Of a stretch of DNA of 5,583 bases, positions 1 to 5,583 are shown piece after piece. The position numbers were made by a program, and so were the translations under genes. Under the pieces are notes generated by a model. The model was not told where the DNA came from and searched no databases. It saw only the letters and a list, made by a program, of their open reading frames with translations. Each line of letters begins with the position of its first letter. The first letter of the stretch is position 1. The stretch comes from Akkermansiaceae bacterium. GTDB taxonomy: Bacteria > Verrucomicrobiota > Verrucomicrobiia > Verrucomicrobiales > Akkermansiaceae. The DNA lies in the NCBI GenBank assembly GCA_023301335.1, contig JALZVA010000209.1:1-5583 (forward strand). The letters are read 5' to 3'.

Positions 1-1080
1 TTGAGTAGATTGGTGGGAGCTGGGCATACTGCGGGGATTGGGGAAGCATTTTTCTTTGATCCTAAAATTGCGGCGGCATATCTTGTCTTTGGCTTGGGGG
101 CGGTCTTTGGACTGTGTGTTTTACTCGGATTAGGCTGCTTTAAAAAATATGGAATGAGAGGCTGCAGCTTAGCGATCGCAGTGTTTTTCCCGCTCTTCTT
201 TTATATGGGATTATTGTTCACTCCGCGGCATTTGATATTAGTTCCTGTGGTGGTACTCCTTTCCTGCATGCTTCCGAGGGGGCAAGAGGTGTGGATGAGT
301 ATTTTTAAGCATAAGGGGATGCGGGGTCTTTGGAGTTTGGTTTGCCTAGGGGGCCTGTGCTTTCTGTTTGTGGGTATTCGGTTACCATCTGTTTCTTCTC
401 CTAGTGTGTCTGTGCTAACAGCAACGCGTTACCCTACCACTGATGGGTACTGGCCGATGGGCGGGGGTATTAAATTTCTCTGGGATCTTGGAAAGACTCA
501 GCAAATACCAGTGGACCATAACCAAGCTGTTTGGGAGTCCTGGAATGAAGTCGATTTTACGCGTAGTCCTTTAGTGCTAAAAGACCGATTATTTAAGTAC
601 CCAGAGTTAGCTGCAGCGATTCAAGGTGAAGAAGTGCGCTACACGGATGATATGAAGGGTGCTCTTTTTTCTGAGAGAGTTTTACGCAGAGAGGGAACCG
701 TTCATGGAGATGAAGGATTTAGAGAAGAGGTGTTAAAAGGATTGAAGGGGGTTGTATTTGAGAAAACAGGGGGATTAGGCATAGGGAGAATAGTCATAGA
801 GGATAGTGGTGAGTTACCGATAGAATGCATAGCGGGTCAGCTAGCAGAGGGGAGTGATGTGCTACTACTTAGCAGTGATGACCCAGACTTTGAGGGAAAA
901 ATTTTACCAGTCCGAGAACACCGCGCATTTTTTATCCAGAAGGTAGAGGTGGATACTGGGGGTGGCGTAGCTACGCAGTGGAAGAGTGAGGAAGTAAATC
1001 TTGCAGAGGAAGAGCTTGGAGAAGGATGGGTGGTAGTGGATCGACTACCTAGTTACATGAAAGAGAAAAATGGAAAATAG
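1..1080 (+). CDS. Membrane protein, possible GT-C (GT39-like) glycosyltransferase, 5'-partial
   Basis: The frame is open from the first base to a TAG at 1078-1080. The TTG at base 1 is simply the window edge, so the true start probably lies upstream and the 359 visible residues are a C-terminal part. Hydrophobic segments lie at about residues 22-46, 55-73, 75-91 and 109-128, followed by a soluble, acidic tail of about 220 residues (140-359). The Arg-containing junction LLFTPRHLILVPVVVLL (71-87) resembles the paired late helices of dolichyl-phosphate-mannose mannosyltransferase-like (GT-C) enzymes, which use polyprenyl-linked sugars on the outer face of the inner membrane. The catalytic acidic loop of that family would lie in the missing N-terminal part, so the assignment rests on general shape and neighbours. 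The gene overlaps the downstream ligase by 11 nt, which implies co-transcription. The coding strand is strongly G-rich and C-poor. It could equally be another polytopic polysaccharide protein. Confidence 0.5.
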   Translation: MSRLVGAGHTAGIGEAFFFDPKIAAAYLVFGLGAVFGLCVLLGLGCFKKYGMRGCSLAIAVFFPLFFYMGLLFTPRHLILVPVVVLLSCMLPRGQEVWMSIFKHKGMRGLWSLVCLGGLCFLFVGIRLPSVSSPSVSVLTATRYPTTDGYWPMGGGIKFLWDLGKTQQIPVDHNQAVWESWNEVDFTRSPLVLKDRLFKYPELAAAIQGEEVRYTDDMKGALFSERVLRREGTVHGDEGFREEVLKGLKGVVFEKTGGLGIGRIVIEDSGELPIECIAGQLAEGSDVLLLSSDDPDFEGKILPVREHRAFFIQKVEVDTGGGVATQWKSEEVNLAEEELGEGWVVVDRLPSYMKEKNGK

Positions 1081-3253
1081 TAAGTTTAATAGTCAGCTGC
1101 CTTTGCTGGAGGTCATCCTCTTTTTTTTAGGTGTATTGGGAGCATCTGTGTATGGGAATAATGATTTTGCGTATAGGCTATCGGTTCCTCTGTTATTTTT
1201 ATTAATTGGGGCATTGAGTGTGCTAGTGAGGTCTTTTCTATCGAAGGGGCATTCTTGCTTTGGAGGCGTGATGCTGCCCTTTTCTTGTGTGTTAGTGTAC
1301 TTTTGTTTACGTGCTGTTTTTTCTGAGGTGACGGCGTTTGGGGAGCGTGACTTGATGCTTTTTGGAGGCATGTTCTGTGCTGCGGTACTGTGTCTTCCTG
1401 AACAGAACCGTGCCTGGATAGGGAAGCTAGCTCCTTGGCTAGCATGTGTGGCCTTATTGGTGCAGTGTATTCCTTTGATCTGGCAGTGGGGTGACCCGAC
1501 GTATGTTCCATTCCGACAAATGATAGCTGGGAAAGATCAAATTAGTGGCTTCTTTGGGCATGCTAATTTTTTTGCGCTCTTTGTGGGCTTAATGGGCCTG
1601 ATTTTGTTTAGCTATGCACTGGGGTTTCGCTTAGCAAATGAAAAAAGACTGCCGAGCTGGAGACTACGTTCTGTATGGCTGAGTGGCTGGGTCTTGTCCT
1701 TATTCTTGCTGATCAGCTCGCATTCACGTGGAGCCTTGGTGGCGATCATCATCGCCCATGTGGTAAGCTTAGGTGGGATAATGCTAGTAAGAGGGTTGAA
1801 GAGTAAAAAAAATGGGCGTTCTTCTTTAGTGATATCGGGGATTTCTCTGCTTACTATCACTTTGCTAGCTTGGCTGGTGATTTCCTTCGTCGCTGAGGAG
1901 AGAGATTTAGATGATAATTTTTTGTTTCTAAACTCAAGGCAGGACATGCTGCTGATGGCTGCAGACGCTGAGCCTGCGAATGAACTGATCGGAGGAGGAT
2001 CTCGTTTCTTTCAGTATGAGGCGCGCAGGGTTTGGGATACAGGAAGATTGAATAATAGCCTGAATGATCCACGTGTGGTGCATAATGAGTATGTTGAAGC
2101 TCTGGTGAATTACGGGTATATAGGCTTCTTTGGTTTTCTTGCCTTGCTCGTGCTGGTGGTGTCGCTCTTCTTGAAAAATTTCGTGCGTGTGGCTGGGGCA
2201 AAGGATGAGAGCGGAGTATCTCTACCTTTGTGGATAGCGGTTGGTGGTGGTTTGGTCGCTATTTTTATTCAATGCTTGGTAGACTTCACACTACATGTCT
2301 TACCCTTGAGTATTTTATTGGGAGCGATGGTGGGCTGTGTGAGTTATTCAGTAGAGCGGAATAGACGAGCATGTGTGAGTTACGGTGCGGCGGTGTTACT
2401 CGTGGCTGTGATGCTGGTGAAATTGCCATTGTATTGGTTAAGTGTCGTACCCTACGAGCAGGCAAGGTCGGCAGAGGAATCACATCCTGAAAAAGCTGCT
2501 GAATATTATCTTAAGGTTGGTGAGAGGACTGGAGACTTTGCCCAGTATGAGAAGGCGGGGAGGCTACTACTAAAAGTGAAAGGTACAGAGGCTTTAGAGG
2601 CCGCCTACGAGGCATTTTTACAAGCTTGGGAGAAGCATCCAAATAATGGTGTATTAGCGCTTAACTGTGGGAAAGTGGCTACAAAGTTAGGGAAGTTTGA
2701 CGAAGCTGAAGCACACTTAGGACATGCCATCGACTTAGTGGGGGCATCTGAGCTCGACTACGGCCCGAGAACCACCTTGGCAATCACGAAGTATAAGCGC
2801 CTCCTGTCTTCTCAGGAAACAGACTTTTCCGCGTTACCGGTGGAGAAGCAAATAGAGGAACTAAGACCCTGTATGCAGTTACTTACAGATAGCAAAGCGT
2901 TTCGCTTTCGCATTCAAGAGGCTCAAGCGCAGATGAGAAATACGATAGAATTACATTTCATGCAGTTACATTTGGTAGAGGCGGCAAGGCAGGCGGATGG
3001 TTTAGGGGCGAAGGGGGAGTACACGAAATCGATGGCTTACGTCATGCACACGCAGCAAATTTACAAACATATCAAACGTTTAATGAAAACGGAGATACCG
3101 AAGGAATATAGCGCAATGATGAAAATCGTGGGTCAGCAATTTCAAATATTGAAAAAAAATAGTATTGCTCCTGAGGAAAAATTATTACTGCAATTAAAAT
3201 CTTCTGTGACTTTTTCCCCTAGGAATAGAGTCTTTAGTAAAAAGAAGAGGTAG
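1070..3253 (+). CDS. O-antigen ligase family (Wzy_C) membrane protein with TPR-like C-terminal tail
   Basis: Proteins of this family move a lipid-linked glycan onto an acceptor (lipid A core or protein) or polymerise repeat units on the periplasmic face of the inner membrane. This one has about 10-11 hydrophobic segments between residues 12 and 458. Family landmarks are GFFGHANFFALF (160-171), the SHSRGALVA motif with Arg220 (217-225), GGGSRFF (308-314) before a large periplasmic loop, and HNEYVEALVNYGYIGF with His338 (338-353). Arg220 and His338 correspond in context to the essential Arg and His of WaaL-type ligases. After the last helix, residues 462-727 are soluble and helical; 529-556 reads as a TPR unit (GKFDEAEAHL). 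At 727 residues it is much longer than the roughly 400 usual for WaaL, because of this tail. The start is the ATG at 1070, preceded by a weak AAAGAG at 1060-1065 and overlapping the upstream gene by 11 nt. Ligase, polymerase and protein O-oligosaccharyltransferase roles cannot be separated from sequence alone. Confidence 0.85.
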   Translation: MENSKFNSQLPLLEVILFFLGVLGASVYGNNDFAYRLSVPLLFLLIGALSVLVRSFLSKGHSCFGGVMLPFSCVLVYFCLRAVFSEVTAFGERDLMLFGGMFCAAVLCLPEQNRAWIGKLAPWLACVALLVQCIPLIWQWGDPTYVPFRQMIAGKDQISGFFGHANFFALFVGLMGLILFSYALGFRLANEKRLPSWRLRSVWLSGWVLSLFLLISSHSRGALVAIIIAHVVSLGGIMLVRGLKSKKNGRSSLVISGISLLTITLLAWLVISFVAEERDLDDNFLFLNSRQDMLLMAADAEPANELIGGGSRFFQYEARRVWDTGRLNNSLNDPRVVHNEYVEALVNYGYIGFFGFLALLVLVVSLFLKNFVRVAGAKDESGVSLPLWIAVGGGLVAIFIQCLVDFTLHVLPLSILLGAMVGCVSYSVERNRRACVSYGAAVLLVAVMLVKLPLYWLSVVPYEQARSAEESHPEKAAEYYLKVGERTGDFAQYEKAGRLLLKVKGTEALEAAYEAFLQAWEKHPNNGVLALNCGKVATKLGKFDEAEAHLGHAIDLVGASELDYGPRTTLAITKYKRLLSSQETDFSALPVEKQIEELRPCMQLLTDSKAFRFRIQEAQAQMRNTIELHFMQLHLVEAARQADGLGAKGEYTKSMAYVMHTQQIYKHIKRLMKTEIPKEYSAMMKIVGQQFQILKKNSIAPEEKLLLQLKSSVTFSPRNRVFSKKKR

Positions 3254-3261
3254 TTGAAGAA
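3244..3261 (+). promoter_or_regulatory. Ribosome-binding region of the sugar transferase gene, ambiguous start
   Basis: GAAGAGG at 3244-3250 lies in the last codons of the ligase gene, only 3 nt from the TTG at 3254 and 15 nt from the in-frame ATG at 3266. A second purine stretch, GAAGAA at 3256-3261, sits 4 nt before that ATG. Neither pairing has ideal spacing. The TTG directly follows the upstream TAG, which suggests that ribosomes finishing the ligase gene re-initiate here. The ATG would remove only four residues and leaves the domains unchanged. Confidence 0.4.
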
Positions 3262-4672
3262 CAGCATGAGCGGAAGAAGTAGAGTAGGGCATTCAGGAAA
3301 ACTGATGCTGGTAATAGACGGGCTGATCATTGCAGTTGCGTTTGTGATAGGTGCGAGTCTTCGAGACCCGATTGTTACCGCTCTTTCTCTGAACCTACCC
3401 CCTAAGGTTGTACTTAACGAAATTTGGTGGATGCTGGTCATCGCGGTCATCGTGATGCCGTTTTTACTGTATCAATTTAATTTTTACGCTTCAGATTTAC
3501 GTAAGAAATTTTCCTACTCACTTTGGGTAGTGGTGCAGAGTTCGGCGATTTTAGGAGGCTTGATTGGAGCCTTAGTTATTTTTCTTCAGCTTGATGCATC
3601 GAGTCGATTAGCGGTAGGGACTTCTTTTTCTATCCTCGTGATAGCATTGCTGATTCGTGACAGATTATGGATAAGGTACCGTCGGCACTTAGCAAAAAGT
3701 GATAGGTATAGAGAACTCGTGCTTTTTGCAGGAAGTGCTAGTGATATGGAATCGTTACTGGGAGATACGCCTGAAAATATCACAGACTACTGGGATATTG
3801 TAGCGACCTTTGATTTTAAGAAACATGATGTGGAAGAGCTGAGGAATTATCTGGATGAATACTCCGTGCAGCGTGTGGTGTTTTCTGTAGATGATTCTGA
3901 GTTTAGAAAGCTTTCACGAGCTATTGAAATCTGTGAAATTCAGGGAGTAGAGGCGTGGGTGAATGCAGGCTTTATCCGTACCCAGCTAGCACGACCAGAC
4001 TTTGACTCACTGGGAGGAAAGCCGATGTTGGTGCTGCGCTCGACCCCTGATCTCTCTTGGGAACTTTTCGGTAAAGAGGTGCTGGATAGGCTAGGAGCGT
4101 TTATCCTTATCTTGTTTGCCCTGCCTTTTTTGGTAGTCGCCTATATTGGGATTATGTTTACGAGTCCTGGGCATTCTCCGATTTTTATTCAAGACCGTTC
4201 CGGAAGATTTGGAAAATCATTTAGAATGTATAAGTTACGCACGATGATTCCAGATGCGGAAGCGAAGCTTGCAGAGGTGAAGAAAGACCAGGGGAATCAG
4301 ATGGAAGGACCAGTCTTTAAGTTAGACGCTGACCCTCGTGTGTTTAAATTTGGTAGCTTCTTGAGAAAAACCAGTATCGATGAGCTGCCTCAGTTGTTTA
4401 ATGTGCTCTTAGGAGACATGAGCTTAGTAGGCCCCCGACCACTTCCCGTGTATGAGGTGAAGGAGTTTGAGGAAGCTAAGCATCGCCGTCGCCTTAGTGT
4501 GAAGCCTGGGATCACCTGCACCTGGCAAGCAGGCGGGAGAAACTCTATCACCAGCTTTGAGGAATGGGTAGATATGGATCTAGAATACATCGATTCGTGG
4601 TCACTGTGGAAAGATATCAGCATTTTATTAAGAACTATTCCAGCAGTGCTATTTAGTAAGGGCGCTAAGTAG
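3254..4672 (+). CDS. Polyprenyl glycosylphosphotransferase (initiating sugar transferase, WcaJ/WbaP type)
   Basis: This enzyme transfers a hexose-1-phosphate from a UDP-sugar to undecaprenyl phosphate in the inner membrane, the first step of exopolysaccharide or O-antigen repeat synthesis. Four N-terminal hydrophobic segments (about 17-36, 58-76, 90-113, 120-137) precede a Rossmann-like cytoplasmic domain (about 153-262, with LVLFAGSASD at 155-164). A membrane-inserting helix (about 279-302) then leads into the bacterial sugar transferase domain (PF02397). Diagnostic motifs are FIQDRSGRFGKSFRMYKLRTM beginning at 311, GPVFKLDADPRVFKFGSFLR (352-371), TSIDELPQLFNVLLGDMSLV (373-392) with the Asp376-Glu377 pair that is catalytic in the family, GPRP (393-396) and KPGITCTWQAGGRN (417-430). 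Its 472 residues match the usual full length. The start is TTG at 3254, immediately after the ligase stop; ATG at 3266 is a good alternative. Sugar specificity (glucose, galactose or other) cannot be read from the sequence. It is the last gene of the apparent operon. Confidence 0.95.
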   Translation: MKNSMSGRSRVGHSGKLMLVIDGLIIAVAFVIGASLRDPIVTALSLNLPPKVVLNEIWWMLVIAVIVMPFLLYQFNFYASDLRKKFSYSLWVVVQSSAILGGLIGALVIFLQLDASSRLAVGTSFSILVIALLIRDRLWIRYRRHLAKSDRYRELVLFAGSASDMESLLGDTPENITDYWDIVATFDFKKHDVEELRNYLDEYSVQRVVFSVDDSEFRKLSRAIEICEIQGVEAWVNAGFIRTQLARPDFDSLGGKPMLVLRSTPDLSWELFGKEVLDRLGAFILILFALPFLVVAYIGIMFTSPGHSPIFIQDRSGRFGKSFRMYKLRTMIPDAEAKLAEVKKDQGNQMEGPVFKLDADPRVFKFGSFLRKTSIDELPQLFNVLLGDMSLVGPRPLPVYEVKEFEEAKHRRRLSVKPGITCTWQAGGRNSITSFEEWVDMDLEYIDSWSLWKDISILLRTIPAVLFSKGAK

Positions 4673-4691
4673 TCTTCAGAGAGATACTTAG
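4665..4691 (+). repeat. Imperfect inverted repeat over the stop codon of the sugar transferase gene
   Basis: CTAAGTA (4665-4671) pairs exactly with TACTTAG (4685-4691). Skipping G4672, TCT (4673-4675) can pair with AGA (4682-4684), giving a loop of about 6 nt. The stem is AT-rich and no T-run follows, so it is not a standard intrinsic terminator. It might slow RNA decay or weakly separate the operon from the permease gene, or it may be chance. Confidence 0.3.
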
Positions 4692-4697
4692 TCAGAG

Positions 4698-4724
4698 TTG
4701 ACAAGAGGCTAGGTTAGGTATTGT
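4698..4724 (+). promoter_or_regulatory. Possible sigma-70-type promoter for the permease gene
   Basis: A perfect TTGACA (4698-4703) is followed after 15 nt by TATTGT (4719-4724), which matches 4 of 6 bases of the TATAAT consensus. The spacer is shorter than the usual 17 nt. Transcription would begin near 4731, leaving a leader of roughly 30 nt before the ATG at 4760. The 87-nt gap and the change of function at this point make a new transcription unit plausible. No clear metal-regulator operator is visible. Confidence 0.3.
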
Positions 4725-4759
4725 TTAGCACTGTGCTTTTTGACGGAATTATAGCATCC

Positions 4760-5583
4760 ATGATTAATGAGGACTTCGCTAAGAATTTTGCGTTTTCCTT
4801 TCTCTCTGTTTTATTTGAGGGACTGCCTTTTATTTTTATAGGGACTCTTATTAGTGGCTTTATTGATGTGTATCTACCTTCTGGGACGCTAGAGAAATTC
4901 CTCCCTAAGAACCGCTGGCTCTCTATTTTTACCTGCGGTTTAATGGGCTTAGTCGTTCCCGTTTGTGAATGCACGGTGGTACCTGTCATTCGTCGCTTGG
5001 TGGGGAAAGGCCTTCCGGTTGGGAGCGCATTTGCCTACATGCTGGCTGCCCCCATTGTTAATCCGATCACCTTTATGAGCACCTACACAGCTTTTGCAGG
5101 TGAACCTATGGGTATGGCACTTTCAAGAATGCTCTTAGGCTATCTCGTCGCGGTAACGGTAGGAATATTGATTGTTTTCTTACCGTTAGAAAAAATCTTA
5201 CGTCGCTCTGTGATTGAGCGACTGCATTTCAGCGGAAAAGGCCATAGTGCTGTCCCTGCCACTAGCACTTGTAGTGACCACGCCTGCTGTGAGGGGGAAA
5301 AGAAAGAAAAGGATCAAGAGCATCCGAGCACATGTAGCCATCAGCACAGTGAGTGTGATCACGACCATGAGCATCACCATGAAGGATGTGATCACCACCA
5401 TCACCATGAGCATAAACCGGGGGATAAACTCGTCGGGGCGATCCGGACGTCAGTGAGAGACTTTATCGATGTAGCAGTTTACTTTGTCATAGGTATCACA
5501 TTGGTGACGATTTTTAAGAAATCCGCGAATACGAACCAGTTACTTGAGTATTTGTCTCAGGACGGAAAACTCATCGAGGGCAC
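4760..5583 (+). CDS. Permease of the ArsP_1/DUF318 (COG0701) family with His/Cys-rich loop, 3'-partial
   Basis: The frame is open from ATG 4760 through the window end, giving 274 residues without the C-terminus. Hydrophobic segments lie at about 10-37, 54-77, 87-113, 121-143 and 235-252. The family signature is clear: FEGLPFIFIGTLISG (19-33), LPKNRW (48-53), PVCECTVVPVIRRL (67-80) with the Cys69-Glu70-Cys71 trio, then GSAFAYMLAAPIVNPITF (88-105). Family members have two similar membrane halves; the second half begins near 232 and is mostly cut off. Some members (ArsP) export trivalent organoarsenicals, but many have unknown substrates. Between the halves, residues 162-222 hold 16 His and 6 Cys, implying metal or metalloid binding. 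The ATG at 4760 puts the first helix at the usual distance from the N-terminus. The frame stays open back to TTG 4721 and GTG 4733, so a longer form is possible; the Shine-Dalgarno is weak for every choice. Cargo is not determined. Confidence 0.88.
   Translation, partial: MINEDFAKNFAFSFLSVLFEGLPFIFIGTLISGFIDVYLPSGTLEKFLPKNRWLSIFTCGLMGLVVPVCECTVVPVIRRLVGKGLPVGSAFAYMLAAPIVNPITFMSTYTAFAGEPMGMALSRMLLGYLVAVTVGILIVFLPLEKILRRSVIERLHFSGKGHSAVPATSTCSDHACCEGEKKEKDQEHPSTCSHQHSECDHDHEHHHEGCDHHHHHEHKPGDKLVGAIRTSVRDFIDVAVYFVIGITLVTIFKKSANTNQLLEYLSQDGKLIEG
5333..5419 (+). repeat. Metal-ligand repeat encoded in the permease loop (three C-x-H-x-H units)
   Basis: Within the permease reading frame, C-x-H-x-H occurs three times, at residues 192-196 (CSHQH), 199-203 (CDHDH) and 210-214 (CDHHH). 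The last two begin 33-nt near-repeats, at 5354 and 5387, both opening with TGTGATCAC and encoding CDHDHEHHHEG and CDHHHHHEHKP. Shared codons show repeat growth by duplication of DNA followed by drift. Spaced His and Cys side chains of this kind commonly bind Zn, Ni, Co or Cu; which metal, if any, is not shown by the sequence. Confidence 0.75.

Noticed and set aside
1..3. TTG at the first base as the true start of the first gene
   Set aside because: It coincides with the window edge, has no visible upstream signal, and the protein begins inside what looks like a larger polytopic protein; treated as 5'-partial.
1093..2483. Several minus-strand ORFs of 65-132 residues opposite the ligase gene
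   Set aside because: All lie within a strongly supported + strand gene, have no recognisable motifs, and are explained by the low frequency of stop complements in a G-rich coding strand.
3142..3450. Minus-strand ORF across the ligase/sugar transferase junction
   Set aside because: It overlaps two convincing coding regions, has no recognisable motif, and its Phe/Leu-rich stretch is the complement of the A-rich end of the ligase gene.
4721..4723. TTG as the permease start
   Set aside because: The frame is open here, but the codon overlaps the candidate -10 element and gives a longer N-terminus than typical for the family; kept only as an alternative to ATG 4760.
4714..4989. Minus-strand 91-residue ORF opposite the permease start
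   Set aside because: It lies opposite the conserved first helices and CEC motif of the permease, and its own translation shows no domain or signal.
5393..5407. Five consecutive His codons as a cloning-vector His tag
   Set aside because: The run is only five His long, is internal, and is embedded in a longer natural His/Cys-rich loop with drifted near-repeats.
5198..5413. 71-residue minus-strand ORF rich in Met and Val
   Set aside because: It is the antisense reading of the His codon repeats (CAT/CAC read as ATG/GTG), giving a false hydrophobic appearance.
5214..5456. 80-residue + strand ORF overlapping the permease
   Set aside because: It is a different frame of the permease loop; its Ser/Thr/Ile/Met-rich low-complexity translation is the frame-shifted reading of CAC/CAT repeats, while the permease frame shows clear family motifs.

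Overview
The window holds three adjacent plus-strand genes of a cell-surface polysaccharide locus, followed by the first two thirds of a separate membrane permease gene. All real genes are on the + strand. The first and last genes are cut by the window edges. An O-antigen-ligase-type membrane protein beside a polyprenyl-phosphate sugar transferase suggests a Gram-negative bacterium that makes a lipid-linked surface glycan. Base composition is moderate, two TTG codons occur at or near possible starts, and Shine-Dalgarno signals are weak. A ligase carrying a long TPR-like tail would fit the Planctomycetes-Verrucomicrobia group or a similar lineage, but this is a guess and the sequence does not fix the taxon.

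Region 1-1080 is the C-terminal part of a multi-spanning membrane protein. Its Arg-containing helix pair and soluble tail recall GT-C type (GT39/PMT-like) glycosyltransferases. Region 1070-3253 is a 727-residue Wzy_C/O-antigen ligase family protein with about 10 membrane helices and a roughly 265-residue helical, TPR-like C-terminal tail. Region 3254-4672 is a full-length polyisoprenyl-phosphate hexose-1-phosphate transferase of the WcaJ/WbaP type, the enzyme that starts repeat-unit synthesis. These genes overlap or abut (11-nt overlap, then zero spacing), so they very probably form one operon. A coherent scheme is: the 3254 gene loads the first sugar phosphate on undecaprenyl phosphate, other glycosyltransferases (possibly including the first gene) extend it, and the 1070 gene transfers or polymerises the product at the periplasmic face.

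Region 4673-4759 is an 87-nt gap with a weak hairpin across the preceding stop codon and a possible promoter. From 4760 to the window end runs a permease of the ArsP_1/DUF318 (COG0701) family with the CEC motif. The loop between its two membrane halves is very rich in His and Cys and contains three C-x-H-x-H units. Metal or metalloid handling is the natural inference. It appears functionally unrelated to the polysaccharide genes, and its coding strand loses the strong G-over-C bias seen in the first gene. I see no CRISPR, RNA gene, transposon or clearly new system. The metal-ligand-rich permease loop is the most distinctive item.
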